Source: an uncultured cyanobacterium
GTDB taxonomy: Bacteria > Cyanobacteriota > Cyanobacteriia > PCC-6307 > Cyanobiaceae
Reading direction: 5' to 3'
Assembly: GCA_903858015.1 (NCBI GenBank)
Contig: CAIOGZ010000042.1
Span: 23,896-87,895, forward strand
Length of the DNA: 64,000 nt
Shown here: in pieces, positions 1 through 8,639 of the stretch
Layout: each line of letters begins with the position of its first letter
How positions within the stretch are numbered: position 1 is the stretch's first letter
Notes under the pieces: generated by a model
What the model was told of the DNA's origin: nothing
Database searches by the model: none
What the model saw: the letters and a program-made list of their open reading frames with translations, nothing else
Position numbers and translations under genes: made by a program

Positions 1-1058
1 AGATCCACCGGGCCCAGATTGCCCTCCAGCAGCTAGCCACCCAGCACGCCGTTTCCTTGCGTATTTTCCACGGCCGTGGTGGCTCCGTGGGCCGCGGCGG
101 CGGACCGGCCTACCAGGCAATTTTGGCCCAGCCGAGCGGCACCCTGCGGGGCCGGATCAAGATCACCGAGCAGGGTGAGGTGCTCGCCTCCAAATACTCC
201 CTGCCTGAGCTGGCTCTCTACAATCTCGAAACAGTTACCACGGCGGTGATTCAGAACAGCATGGTGAGTGCGCCAATCGACGACACCCCCAGCTGGAACA
301 ATTTAATGGAGCGCCTCGCGGCCCGCTCCCGTGATCACTACCGCGCCCTGGTGCACGACAACCCAGATTTGGTTGCCTTCTTCCAGCAGGTCACCCCAAT
401 CGAAGAGATCAGCAAACTCCAGATCTCGAGCCGACCCGCCCGGCGCAAAACCGGCGCCAAGGACCTCTCCAGCCTGCGGGCTATTCCCTGGGTATTCGGT
501 TGGACCCAGAGCCGCTTCCTGCTGCCCAGCTGGTATGGGGTCGGTGCGGCGCTGCAGCAGGAGCTCGCTGACGACCCCAATCAAATGGAGCTGCTGCAAC
601 TCCTCTATCAACGCTGGCCTTTTTTCCGGATGCTGATCTCCAAGGTAGAGATGACACTCTCGAAGGTCGATCTCGAGCTGGCGCACCATTACGTGCAGTC
701 CCTGGGCCGTGCTGAAAACCGTGAAGCGTTCGCGGCCATCTTCAACGCCATCGCCAGTGAGTTTGTATTAACCCGTGATTTGGTGCTGCAGATCAGCAAC
801 CACAACCGCCTACTAGATGGCGATCCTGCTCTACAGCTCTCGGTGGATCTGCGCAACCGAACCATCGTGCCGCTCGGCTTTCTGCAGGTGGCGCTGCTAA
901 GACGCCTGCGCGACCAGAACCGCCAACCGCCCATGAGCGAAGGCGCAGCCCAGGGCCAGGGCGGCGGCGACCGCCGCGCCTACAGCCGCAGCGAACTCCT
1001 GCGGGGCGCCCTGCTCACAATCAATGGCATTGCCGCCGGCATGCGCAACACCGGCTGA
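1..1058 (+). CDS. ppc: Phosphoenolpyruvate carboxylase, C-terminal part (cut by window edge)
   Basis: This enzyme carboxylates phosphoenolpyruvate to oxaloacetate, the anaplerotic step feeding amino-acid synthesis in cyanobacteria. The reading frame is open from base 3 at the window edge, so the visible part is only the C-terminal third of a protein normally near 1000 residues. The conserved glycine-rich motif [14 protein letters not shown], which contributes to the active site, is encoded at about 66-107. The end shows the usual PEPC pattern, with a hydrophobic helix-rich domain and a C-terminus ending in RNTG. The stop codon overlaps the start of the next gene by one base (TGATG), so the two are probably cotranscribed. 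The family assignment is firm; the true start lies outside the window. Confidence 0.95.
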   Translation, partial: IHRAQIALQQLATQHAVSLRIFHGRGGSVGRGGGPAYQAILAQPSGTLRGRIKITEQGEVLASKYSLPELALYNLETVTTAVIQNSMVSAPIDDTPSWNNLMERLAARSRDHYRALVHDNPDLVAFFQQVTPIEEISKLQISSRPARRKTGAKDLSSLRAIPWVFGWTQSRFLLPSWYGVGAALQQELADDPNQMELLQLLYQRWPFFRMLISKVEMTLSKVDLELAHHYVQSLGRAENREAFAAIFNAIASEFVLTRDLVLQISNHNRLLDGDPALQLSVDLRNRTIVPLGFLQVALLRRLRDQNRQPPMSEGAAQGQGGGDRRAYSRSELLRGALLTINGIAAGMRNTG

Positions 1059-1573
1059 TGCCCTCAACTGAGCGTCTCTCCTTCCTCTTGATCCCCTTCC
1101 GTAACCCAAACAGCACGCACCGTCTGCCGGAGGGATACACCCTGCTGCAGGCAACGGCAAGCGAGCTCGCTGCCAACAGCGAGGCGGCAGCTGAGCAACT
1201 CAACCGCTTGCTGCTGTGCTGCGGTGAGCAACCCCGCAGTCCGGAGCGTTGGCTGCGGGTGTTGGAGCGTAGTGCCTGGCAGTTGGGGATCACCGATCGG
1301 AGCGGGCGCCTGGTGGGATTTGTCCGGGCCACGAGCGATCAGGCCCTCAATGCCAACCTCTGGGATCTGCTCAGCGATCCGGAAGACCCAGGGCGAATGC
1401 TCGTGCTGGCGGCCCTGGTGCAGGCCGCCCTGGGGCGCCTCAGGCGTGAGCTCGGCGGCTGCAGTGTCTCCCTATCGGCTCCACCTGAGGCCCTTGAGAT
1501 TCTTCGCCAGGCCGGCTTCATGGTGGATCCGGGGGGAATTCGCGCCATGGGGCTGGCGCTGCGGCGGGAGTGA
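1058..1573 (+). CDS. GNAT-like N-acetyltransferase
   Basis: A 171-residue protein whose ATG shares a base with the ppc stop, implying translational coupling. The middle carries a GNAT-like pattern: a beta strand in GRLVGFVRATSD followed by a segment corresponding to the acetyl-CoA binding region. The C-terminus has the typical strand-helix pair (LEILRQAGFMVDPGGIRAMGL). The strict R/QxxGxG/A loop is not obvious, so the substrate and even catalytic activity are uncertain. Acetyl transfer to an amine is the family expectation. Its position after ppc could reflect only operon packing. Confidence 0.65.
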   Translation: MPSTERLSFLLIPFRNPNSTHRLPEGYTLLQATASELAANSEAAAEQLNRLLLCCGEQPRSPERWLRVLERSAWQLGITDRSGRLVGFVRATSDQALNANLWDLLSDPEDPGRMLVLAALVQAALGRLRRELGGCSVSLSAPPEALEILRQAGFMVDPGGIRAMGLALRRE

Positions 1574-1580
1574 GTCAGGA

Positions 1581-1608
1581 CAAAAGAAAACCCCCGTTCC
1601 GGCGGGGG
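1581..1608 (-). terminator. Intrinsic terminator of tRNA-Arg
   Basis: CCCCCG at 1591-1596 pairs with CGGGGG at 1603-1608. Read on the minus strand the hairpin is followed by a T-rich tail (complement of 1581-1590). Orientation and position fit termination of the leftward tRNA-Arg gene. The plus strand has no T-tract after the hairpin, so it is unlikely to stop the ppc transcript. Confidence 0.7.
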
Positions 1609-1657
1609 CTGGGGAGGCAACCAAGGCCGCACTGGGGAGGCCAAAAGGTTGAACAAC

Positions 1658-1730
1658 GAGCATGGAGGGACTCGAACCCCCGACACTCAGAACCGGAATC
1701 TGATGCTCTATCCAACTGAGCTACATGCCC
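1658..1730 (-). tRNA. tRNA-Arg (anticodon CCG)
   Basis: On the minus strand this 73-nt stretch folds as a complete cloverleaf. The acceptor GGGCATG pairs with CATGCTC (one G-T pair). The D arm is GCTC/GAGC, the anticodon stem is TCAGA/TCTGA around loop TTCCGGT, and the T arm is GGGGG-TTCGAGT-CCCTC. The anticodon CCG reads arginine codon CGG. No CCA is encoded, so it must be added after transcription. The gene is divergent from recF. Confidence 0.95.
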
Positions 1731-1740
1731 AACACCAGGG

Positions 1741-2940
1741 GTGGTGGCTCAGGAGCCAGGACGAATGGTTGGAGTTCGCCTTTGCCCTGATGGGCCTACC
1801 TTAACCGCAGACCGCCCCCGACCCATCCGGCTGCACCGCCTGGAGCTGCTCCATTTCCGCAATATCGGCGGCCTCTGCCTGGAGCTGGAGGCACCGAGGC
1901 TGCTGGTGATCGGTGCCAATGGGGAAGGGAAATCCAACCTCCTCGAAGCGGTGGAGCTGCTGACCAGCCTGCGTTCCCACCGCTGCAGCAGCGACCTCGA
2001 CCTGATTCGCCACGGGCAGCCGGCCAGTCGGCTGCGGGCCCACACCAGCGAAGGCGACCAGCTGGAACTGGAGCTGCGCCGCCGCGGTGGCCGCCGGGCC
2101 CTGCGCAACGGGCGTCTCCTGGAGCGCCAACTCGACCTGATCGGTCCCCTTCGCTGCGTGGGCTTCAGCGCCCTGGATCTGGACCTGGTGCGGGGGGAAC
2201 CGGCCCAACGCCGCCAGTGGCTCGACCGGGTGGTGCTGCAGCTAGAACCGATCTATGGGGCCCTGCAGAGCCGCTATCTGCGGCTGCTGCGTCAGCGCAG
2301 CCAGCTGCTGCGCCGCGGCCTGGCCCCAGGCGAACGGGGAGCCCTGCTGGATGCCTTTGATCTGCAGATGGCCCTGGTGGGCACCCGCCTGCACCGCCGC
2401 CGCCGCCGGGCCCTGGCGCGGTTGGAACCCCTGGCCCAGACCTGGCAGGAACGGCTGGGGGGTAGCGACGAGCAGCTGGAACTCCGCTATCAAAGCGGCA
2501 CGCCGCTGCCTAGCGAAGCCGATGGCGATCAGGAGGAAAGCTGGCGGGCGGCCCTAGCGGAACAGCTCAGACTGCAGCGCAACGAGGAAGAACGGCTGGG
2601 CCACTGCCTGGTGGGGCCCCACCGCGATGAAATCGGGCTGATGCTGGGGGGAACAGCCGCCCGCCGCTATGGCTCGGCAGGCCAGCAGCGCACCCTGGTT
2701 CTGGCCCTGAAATTGGCCGAACTCGACCTGGTGCGCCAGGTGGTGGGGGAGCCGCCCCTGCTCCTGCTCGACGACGTGCTGGCCGAACTCGATGCCCACC
2801 GCCAGCAGCTGCTGCTGGCGGCGGTGGGAGAAGGCCATCAATGCCTGGTGAGTGCCACGCACCTGGAGGCCTTCGGCGGGGGTTGGCAAGCCGCAGCCCA
2901 GGTGGTGCACATGGACCAGGGCAAGCTTCGGCCCGGCTGA
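1741..2940 (+). CDS. recF: DNA replication and repair protein RecF
   Basis: RecF is an SMC-like ATPase that loads RecA at single-stranded gaps together with RecO and RecR. The Walker A GANGEGKS is at about residues 58-65, close to the N-terminus after the typical LELLHFRNI segment. The ABC-type signature is GSAGQQRTL, and the Walker [13 protein letters not shown] lies near the C-terminus. The 399-residue length is slightly above the usual 360-380. The first start (GTG at 1741) lies next to the tRNA gene. The ATG at 1765 gives 391 residues and is an equally good choice. RecA is encoded about 16 kb away in the same window. Confidence 0.95.
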   Translation: MVAQEPGRMVGVRLCPDGPTLTADRPRPIRLHRLELLHFRNIGGLCLELEAPRLLVIGANGEGKSNLLEAVELLTSLRSHRCSSDLDLIRHGQPASRLRAHTSEGDQLELELRRRGGRRALRNGRLLERQLDLIGPLRCVGFSALDLDLVRGEPAQRRQWLDRVVLQLEPIYGALQSRYLRLLRQRSQLLRRGLAPGERGALLDAFDLQMALVGTRLHRRRRRALARLEPLAQTWQERLGGSDEQLELRYQSGTPLPSEADGDQEESWRAALAEQLRLQRNEEERLGHCLVGPHRDEIGLMLGGTAARRYGSAGQQRTLVLALKLAELDLVRQVVGEPPLLLLDDVLAELDAHRQQLLLAAVGEGHQCLVSATHLEAFGGGWQAAAQVVHMDQGKLRPG

Positions 2941-3027
2941 GCTGTGCGGAATGGGAAACCGCCCACGGAACCGAACTGGTCTTGCGCCAACAGCCCTCTA
3001 TGGTGAGTTCTTGTTTGCCTGGATTCG

Positions 3028-3504
3028 ATGAACCAGCGCCTGTCCTGCCTCCACCCCAACCCGGGATGGAGTGGAGCCGCCGCCAAGCAATCCGCCTCCA
3101 CGTCCGCCATCTCCGACGCGGTTGGGAAACATTGCATCCTCGAGCTGTACGAGTGTCACAGCAGCCGACTGGATGACGAAGCTTTCCTCAGGGACACCAT
3201 CACGACAGCAGCCAAGCGTGCCGGTGCCACCCTGCTCAACCTGATCACCCACCGTTTTGAACCCCAAGGCGTGACCGGTCTGGCTTTGTTGGCCGAATCC
3301 CACATTTCGATCCACACCTGGCCGGAGTCGGGCTACGCCGCCGTTGATGTGTTCACCTGTGGTGACCACACCATGCCCGAGCGGGCCTGTGAGGTTCTGG
3401 TGGAAGAACTGGGCGCCCTGCGGCACAAGCTCACCAGCTTCCGCCGCGAAACCCCGGGTTCGATTGCCGCCACCCCGCGGGAGCCGGAACTTTCTCCGGC
3501 CTGA
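3028..3504 (+). CDS. speD: S-adenosylmethionine decarboxylase proenzyme
   Basis: The enzyme decarboxylates S-adenosylmethionine to supply aminopropyl groups for spermidine synthesis. It is made as a proenzyme that cuts itself to create a pyruvoyl cofactor. The predicted cleavage is before Ser91 in [14 protein letters not shown]. His96 and Cys111 (VFTCGDH) match the other catalytic residues of the small prokaryotic class. The 158 residues include a roughly 33-residue N-terminal stretch before [10 protein letters not shown], rich in Ser and Ala. The gene stands alone between recF and a strong terminator. Confidence 0.93.
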   Translation: MNQRLSCLHPNPGWSGAAAKQSASTSAISDAVGKHCILELYECHSSRLDDEAFLRDTITTAAKRAGATLLNLITHRFEPQGVTGLALLAESHISIHTWPESGYAAVDVFTCGDHTMPERACEVLVEELGALRHKLTSFRRETPGSIAATPREPELSPA

Positions 3505-3549
3505 ACGTTCACCGGCCTCAACCCATCCCCAACCGCAACCAACGTCCCC

Positions 3550-3592
3550 AGACCCGGGGCCGCCAACCCAGGCGGCTCGGGTCTGTTTTTTT
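3550..3592 (+). terminator. Strong intrinsic terminator after speD
   Basis: A long GC-rich stem (AGACCCG...GCCGCC at 3550-3564 with GGCGGC...CGGGTCT at 3571-3584, one small bulge) encloses a six-base loop. A run of seven T follows at 3586-3592. It separates speD from the convergent larE. Confidence 0.88.
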
Positions 3593-3603
3593 GGCCTGCC
3601 CCG

Positions 3604-4485
3604 TCAAGGGCTGGCCGCCGGGCGGAGATCACGGTTGAGCTTGCCACTCACCAAGCCCTCCAGATCCAGGGCTACCGCCGTAAACCCCAAGTCGCCCAGG
3701 GCCTCCACCAGCTCCTGCCGTAGCGGACCAGCGGCAAGCCGCTGCAGCAGCTGGGGCAACGTCGCAGCGGGCAGTTCAATCCGAGCCGTCTCCCCCTGGC
3801 TGCGCACCCGAAGCTCCCCAAAGCCCCGCTGCCGCAGCCAGGCTTCAGCGGCCGCCACCCGCTGCAAGCGGGCCGCACTGATCGGTTCGCCGTAGGGGAA
3901 GCGCGAGGCGAGGCAGGGCTGGGCCGGTTTATCCCACCAGGGCAAACCGAGGCAGCGGGAGATCTGCCGCACCCCCTGCTTGCCGATGCCCGCCTCGGCC
4001 AAGGGTGAGATCACGCCCCGCTGCCTGGCGGCCTCAAGACCGGGCCGGTAGTCGCCCAGATCATCATGGTTGACCCCATCGAGCACCACCGCCGCAGCGG
4101 CGCTATCGGCGACCACAGCCAGCAAAGCGTGGAGTTCACGCTTGCAGGCGTAGCAACGGTCGTGGGGATTGGTGGCATAGGCCGGATCGCTGAGCTCGGC
4201 GGTGGGAACTTCGCGATGCTCCAGGCCAAGCCAGAGCGCCTGGGCTCGGGCCTCCTGCCGCAGGTGGGGCGCTAGGGCTGGGGAGACACCGGTCACCGCC
4301 AGGGCCCTCTCCCCCAGACGGTCCACCGCCAGGGCCGCCACCAGGGCACTGTCGACGCCGCCGGAATAGGCCACCACCACCCGGGGGAAGGCGGCGATCC
4401 GCTCGCACACCGCCCCGTAGGCCGCCTCCAGCTCGGGCGGCAGCGATTCGAGCAGGGTGAAAGGGAAACGGGGTGATGGTGTCAT
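3604..4485 (-). CDS. larE: LarE-like ATP-dependent sacrificial sulfur transferase
   Basis: LarE adenylates a pyridinium precursor and donates sulfur to make the nickel-pincer nucleotide cofactor. The PP-loop SGGVDS, diagnostic of N-type ATP pyrophosphatases, follows the N-terminal strand RVVVAYSGG. Cysteines lie in RCYACKRELH and in KPAQPCLASRFPYGE; the latter is the region of the sacrificial cysteine in studied LarE proteins. The ATG at 4485 (MTPSPRF) was chosen because the upstream extension is a repetitive LARILARILA stretch. No larB, larC or lactate racemase gene is visible nearby, so the target enzyme is unknown. A different sulfur-insertion role is possible. Confidence 0.85.
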   Translation of the reverse strand: MTPSPRFPFTLLESLPPELEAAYGAVCERIAAFPRVVVAYSGGVDSALVAALAVDRLGERALAVTGVSPALAPHLRQEARAQALWLGLEHREVPTAELSDPAYATNPHDRCYACKRELHALLAVVADSAAAAVVLDGVNHDDLGDYRPGLEAARQRGVISPLAEAGIGKQGVRQISRCLGLPWWDKPAQPCLASRFPYGEPISAARLQRVAAAEAWLRQRGFGELRVRSQGETARIELPAATLPQLLQRLAAGPLRQELVEALGDLGFTAVALDLEGLVSGKLNRDLRPAASP

Positions 4486-4613
4486 GGCCAAGATCCTGGC
4501 AAGAATCCTGGCCAAGCCAAAGCCGATGGGGCAGCCAAGCAACCGCCGCCCGCCACCGAAAGCCGTGGGTTGCCGGGATCGCCTCAGTAGCATCGGGCTA
4601 ACACCGCCCGCCG

Positions 4614-5831
4614 ATGACGCCGCCCCCCAGTCGCACCCAGACGCCCCAACGGGGCACCGGCCGGGGCATCGGCATCCGCACGGCTGCCGGCAGCGATGAA
4701 CGGGCCCACGGCCAACTGCACGTTTACGACGGCGATGGCAAAGGCAAGAGCCAGGCCGCCCTGGGGGTGGTGCTGCGCACCATCGGCTTGGGCATCTGTG
4801 AACGCAAGCGCACCCGGGTGCTGCTGCTTCGCTTCCTGAAGGGACCGGGACGCTCCTATGACGAAGACGCCGCGATCGAGGCCCTGCAACAGGGCTTCCC
4901 CCACCTGATCGACCAAGTGCGCACCGGCCGGGGGGAGTACTTCACGGCCGAGCAGGCCAGCCGCTTTGATCGCCAGGAAGCCCAGCGGGGCTGGGATATC
5001 GCCAAGGGTGCCATCGCCAGTGACCTCTATTCGGTGGTGGTGCTCGACGAACTCAACCCGGTGCTCGATCTAGGCCTGCTGGATGTTGCGGAGGTGGTCC
5101 AGACCCTGGCAGCCAAACCGCCGGGCATGGAGGTGATCTGCACGGGTCGTGGCGCACCGCGGCAACTGGTGCAACTGGCCGATCTGCATTCGGAAATGCG
5201 CGCCCATCGGCGCCAACGCCCGGAGCCCGGTGGCAACGAAGGCCCCAACCCGTACCCAGGGGACCCCCTGGAGCGGGGCCTTGATGGGATTGAGATCTAC
5301 ACCGGCGAAGGTAAGGGCAAATCCACCAGTGCCCTGGGCAAAGCCCTGCAGGCGATCGGCCGTGGCATCAGCCAGGACAAAAGCCATCGGGTTCTGATTC
5401 TGCAGTGGCTCAAGGGCGGCAGCGGTTACACCGAGGATGCGGCGATCGCAGCCCTGCGCGAAAGCTACCCCCATCTGGTGGATCACCTGCGCTCTGGCCG
5501 CGACGCCATCGTTTGGCGCGGTCAGCAACAACCGATCGACTATGTGGAGGCCGAGCGCGCCTGGGAGATCGCCCGGGCGGCGATCGCCAGTGGCCTCTAC
5601 AAAACGGTGATCCTCGATGAACTCAACCCCACCGTGGATCTAGAACTGCTGCCGGTCGAGCCCATCGTTCAAACCCTGCTGCGCAAACCCACCGAAACCG
5701 AGGTGATCATCACCGGCCGCTGCAAGAGCCGGCCCGCCTACTTCGACCTGGCCAGCGTGCACTCCGAGATGGTGTGCCACAAGCACTACGCCGAGCGGGG
5801 TGTGGATCTCAAGCGCGGCGTGGATTATTGA
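4614..5831 (+). CDS. Tandem-duplicated CobO/BtuR-like P-loop ATPase
   Basis: Both halves resemble cob(I)alamin adenosyltransferase of the CobO/BtuR family, which transfers adenosine from ATP to corrinoid cobalt. Half one (residues about 33-205) has P-loop GDGKGKS, VVVLDELNPVLDL and CTGRGAP. Half two (about 225-405) has P-loop GEGKGKS, VILDELNPTVDL and ITGRCKS, and ends in RGVDY, like the GIDY end of BtuR. A normal CobO is about 200 residues, so this 405-residue protein is an internal duplication with both ATP sites kept. It could form an intramolecular dimer. Whether both halves are active adenosyltransferases cannot be told from sequence. Confidence 0.8.
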   Translation: MTPPPSRTQTPQRGTGRGIGIRTAAGSDERAHGQLHVYDGDGKGKSQAALGVVLRTIGLGICERKRTRVLLLRFLKGPGRSYDEDAAIEALQQGFPHLIDQVRTGRGEYFTAEQASRFDRQEAQRGWDIAKGAIASDLYSVVVLDELNPVLDLGLLDVAEVVQTLAAKPPGMEVICTGRGAPRQLVQLADLHSEMRAHRRQRPEPGGNEGPNPYPGDPLERGLDGIEIYTGEGKGKSTSALGKALQAIGRGISQDKSHRVLILQWLKGGSGYTEDAAIAALRESYPHLVDHLRSGRDAIVWRGQQQPIDYVEAERAWEIARAAIASGLYKTVILDELNPTVDLELLPVEPIVQTLLRKPTETEVIITGRCKSRPAYFDLASVHSEMVCHKHYAERGVDLKRGVDY

Positions 5832-5865
5832 GGCCTGGATTATTGAGGCCTGGATTATTCAGACC
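5821..5865 (+). repeat. Three 15-bp tandem repeats carrying the stop codon of the CobO-like gene
   Basis: TGGATTATTGAGGCC occurs at 5821-5835 and again at 5836-5850, with a diverged third copy at 5851-5865. The repeat length is a multiple of three, so the codons for D-Y-stop recur in the same frame. The second copy also holds an in-frame TGA. Confidence 0.9.
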
Positions 5866-5947
5866 TATATCAAGGCGCGGTTTCCAATCCGATCGGAGGC
5901 TGGATCGGCGACTTCGGCATAGCAGCCCGCATCGATTGGAATCGGGA

Positions 5948-6865
5948 TCAGGGTGAATCAGGATCAGTCATTGGAGCCGATGATTGCTGCTGCTCCGCTT
6001 TGGTATCCATACGAGCAGCGATCGGACTAGTGGGATCGTCGAGTTCATCGACCAAGGCATCAAACTCAAACTCCAGCTCCTGGGTGGCAATGAAACGGCC
6101 GATCAGCAACCCCATCAGCAGGGCCAGATAGAGGGCGCCGCAGAGGCTAAGCAGGATGACAAAGCGCTCACCGAAAGGATTGTGGGGCAGCACATCGCCA
6201 AGACCGAGGCCAGCGAGCACCACGAAACTGAAATAGGTGAGGCGGTCGATCAGCAATTCATGGCGCATCGATAGCCCCAGCTGGAAGCTGCCCGGTACCA
6301 ACACCTGCATGGCCGTTGCCACCAAACCGCCGGAGATGCCCAGGTAGACATAGCCCGCTGCGGCTCCGGCCATCACCCGGGCATTGACGCGGGGGACCCG
6401 CGCCAGCAGGCTGACCAACCGTGCCGTGGCCAGCAGCGAGAAGCTCGCCGCCAGCAGCAGCACCACGAATCGAAGGGCCGGGTTGCTCGCCATCTGCGCC
6501 ACAACCACTTGCATCCAGAGCGCCACGATGGCGCCAACCCCAAGCAACCGCTGAACCGTGACCAGGATCCGGGCAGCACGATTGGGGGCCAGCAGGGGTA
6601 GGGTCCGAAGCGACTGCAGGATCAGGACGGTGAACAACAGGGGGAGCAAAACGCGGTAAGGCCCCCCCGGCTCGGCGGTGACCGGCAGCAGCGCCACCGG
6701 CAGCAGCACACTGATCAGCAGGGGCACGAATTGGGACTCCAGGCGCACCAGCCGCCGCTGGAAGCGGCGCTGGTACGCCTGGCGATCCAGCGCCGCTTCC
6801 AGCGCGCCGGATCGGGAGAGGCTGCCGCCAGAGTTACCGCCTGAACCCACCGCGTTCGAGCCCAC
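5948..6865 (-). CDS. Membrane protein with K+ channel-like pore module
   Basis: A polytopic membrane protein of about 305 residues when started at the GTG at 6865, just after the moeB stop. Upstream ATGs (6955, 6937, 6919) would overlap moeB. Hydrophobic helices lie at about 47-65, 72-88, 105-122, 132-156, 164-190 and 234-260. Between the last two, LTYFSFVVLAGLGLGDVLP at about 209-227 aligns with the pore helix and filter of two-TM potassium channels, where TVGYGD is expected. Here it reads GLGLGD. The C-terminal tail (about 261-305) is acidic and cytoplasmic. It is likely a six-TM ion-channel relative. Ion selectivity is uncertain. Confidence 0.6.
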   Translation of the reverse strand: MGSNAVGSGGNSGGSLSRSGALEAALDRQAYQRRFQRRLVRLESQFVPLLISVLLPVALLPVTAEPGGPYRVLLPLLFTVLILQSLRTLPLLAPNRAARILVTVQRLLGVGAIVALWMQVVVAQMASNPALRFVVLLLAASFSLLATARLVSLLARVPRVNARVMAGAAAGYVYLGISGGLVATAMQVLVPGSFQLGLSMRHELLIDRLTYFSFVVLAGLGLGDVLPHNPFGERFVILLSLCGALYLALLMGLLIGRFIATQELEFEFDALVDELDDPTSPIAARMDTKAEQQQSSAPMTDPDSP

Positions 6866-6875
6866 CGGCAGCGAC

Positions 6876-8048
6876 TCAGTAGCGGGGCACGGAGCTGTCA
6901 ACCTCCTGGCTCCAGGCATCGATGCCACCAGCCACATTGATGCCCTCAATGCCATGCCGCTTGAGGGCGATCAGGGCCTTGGCACTACGGCCGCCCAGCT
7001 TGCAATGCACATAAAGCTGCTTGCCTTCCGCCAGAGCCCTGACCCGCTCCACGGCCGTGCCGTTCTCGATCTGGTCGAGGGGAACCAAAATGGCCGCCGG
7101 GATCGCGGCGATCTCCGCCTCGGGGGGATTGCGCACATCGAGCAGCAGCAGGCCCCTGGGGTCAGCATCGAGCAGGGCCTTGAGCTCGCCGACGCTGATG
7201 CTGGGCACCGCACCGGCCTCCTCCTGGCCGGGGGCCGTGCCGCCCACACCACAAAATTCCTGGTAATCAATCAACTTTTCGATCACTGGACGCACGGGGT
7301 TGGGGCGGAGTTTTAACTCCCGAAATGCCATTTTCAAGGCATCAAACAGCAACAAACGACCGCTCAAGGTGGTGCCGATACCGGTGATGATTTTCACCGC
7401 CTCGGTAGCCTGAATCACACCGATGATGCCGGGCAGCACGCCCACCACGCCCCCCTCAGCACAGGAAGGCACCATGCCTGGCGGTGGCGGTTCGGGAAAC
7501 AGATCGCGGTAATTCGGGCTTTCAGGGGTGAGGTTGAACACCGTGGCCTGGCCCTCGAACCGGAAAATCGAGCCATAGACATTGGGTTTACCCAACAGCA
7601 CGCAGGCATCATTCACCAGGTAGCGGGTGGGGAAGTTGTCGGTGCCATCGCAGACGAGGTCATAGGGGCGGATGATCTCGAGGGCGTTGTCACTGGTGAG
7701 GGCTGTCTCGTAGAGATCAACCTGGCAGTGGGGATTGATCTCCAGAATCCGGGCCTTGGCCGACTCGATCTTGGGCTTGCCAACCCAACTGGTGCCATGG
7801 ATCACCTGGCGCTGCAGGTTGCTGTGGTCGACCACATCGAAATCGACGATGCCCAAGCGCCCCACCCCGGCGGCCGCCAGGTAGAGAAGCAGGGGCGAAC
7901 CCAGGCCGCCGGTGCCCACGCAGAGCACCGAAGCGGCCTTGAGCCGCTTCTGGCCCTCCATCCCAACCTCCGGCAGGATCAGGTGCCGGGCAAAGCGGGC
8001 CACCTCATCGGGGCTGAGCTGGACGCCGCTGGTGTCGGGAGGAAGCAT
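6876..8048 (-). CDS. moeB: MoeB/MoeZ-type adenylyltransferase with C-terminal rhodanese domain
   Basis: An E1-like enzyme that adenylates the C-terminal glycine of small sulfur-carrier proteins (MoaD, ThiS or CysO type), with a rhodanese domain that can pass sulfur on. The ThiF domain (residues 1-270) has VGTGGLGSP for nucleotide binding and the conserved cysteine in PSCAEGG. The rhodanese domain (about 285-390) keeps its active cysteine, Cys349, in YVHCKLGGRS. The length of 390 matches MoeZ proteins. The gene lies 42 bp downstream of a JAMM peptidase gene in the same direction, which suggests a shared sulfur-carrier pathway. Confidence 0.92.
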   Translation of the reverse strand: MLPPDTSGVQLSPDEVARFARHLILPEVGMEGQKRLKAASVLCVGTGGLGSPLLLYLAAAGVGRLGIVDFDVVDHSNLQRQVIHGTSWVGKPKIESAKARILEINPHCQVDLYETALTSDNALEIIRPYDLVCDGTDNFPTRYLVNDACVLLGKPNVYGSIFRFEGQATVFNLTPESPNYRDLFPEPPPPGMVPSCAEGGVVGVLPGIIGVIQATEAVKIITGIGTTLSGRLLLFDALKMAFRELKLRPNPVRPVIEKLIDYQEFCGVGGTAPGQEEAGAVPSISVGELKALLDADPRGLLLLDVRNPPEAEIAAIPAAILVPLDQIENGTAVERVRALAEGKQLYVHCKLGGRSAKALIALKRHGIEGINVAGGIDAWSQEVDSSVPRY

Positions 8049-8090
8049 GGGCGGAACGGTGGAGCGGGGCGCAGCCCTGGGGCGATCGCC

Positions 8091-8597
8091 TCAATCTTCC
8101 ATTCTCCACGGCAGCTGCCTGGGCTCCACCCCGCAATCGAGCCACCAGCAGCCCAGCTCGGCGCCAACGGAAGCAGCGCCAACGCAAGCAGCTGCGGCCT
8201 GGCCAACGCTGCCCCGAATCAGCATCAAGGTGGGTCCGAAGGCAAGGGCGCAATCGGTGGCGGAAGGCTGCGGCCCACTGCTGGGGTGGCTATGGACCGA
8301 GCCCAGCAGCTCCAGGCCATGGCGGCGCGCCCACTTCTGGGCATGGAGCTGCTCGCGGGGATCAATCCGAAAGCGTCGATCCCGCTCGCTTGCCGGTTCC
8401 CACACATTGGTGGTGGGCCAAACCTGCCGCACCGACCAGGGCAGCGCCGCCGCCGACCCGGCTGCTCCAGCCTCTGGGCGTCTCCTGCCCAACAGCAGGC
8501 CACAGCCCTCCTCGGGCGCCGCCGCAGCCAGCAGGCGCTCCAGAAGCGTCAGCGCCTGCCGACCAATGCGAATCTCCCCTGGCATCTGTTGGGCCAT
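8091..8597 (-). CDS. JAMM/MPN+ metalloprotease (M67 family)
   Basis: A 168-residue Zn-dependent isopeptidase-type protein. The JAMM signature is complete: Glu at 29-30 in APEEGCGLLLG, His102 and His104 in SVHSHPSSG, Ser112 and Asp115 in PSATD. Relatives such as mycobacterial Mec cut extra residues from sulfur-carrier proteins or release cysteine from them. Its place directly upstream of moeB supports that role. No sulfur-carrier gene is present next to the pair. The start ATG at 8597 leaves only 42 bp to the divergent CAAD gene. Confidence 0.85.
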   Translation of the reverse strand: MAQQMPGEIRIGRQALTLLERLLAAAAPEEGCGLLLGRRRPEAGAAGSAAALPWSVRQVWPTTNVWEPASERDRRFRIDPREQLHAQKWARRHGLELLGSVHSHPSSGPQPSATDCALAFGPTLMLIRGSVGQAAAACVGAASVGAELGCWWLDCGVEPRQLPWRMED

Positions 8598-8639
8598 CCA
8601 AGTACGTTATGCGCTAACGAGAACCCGTTCCCACCCGCA

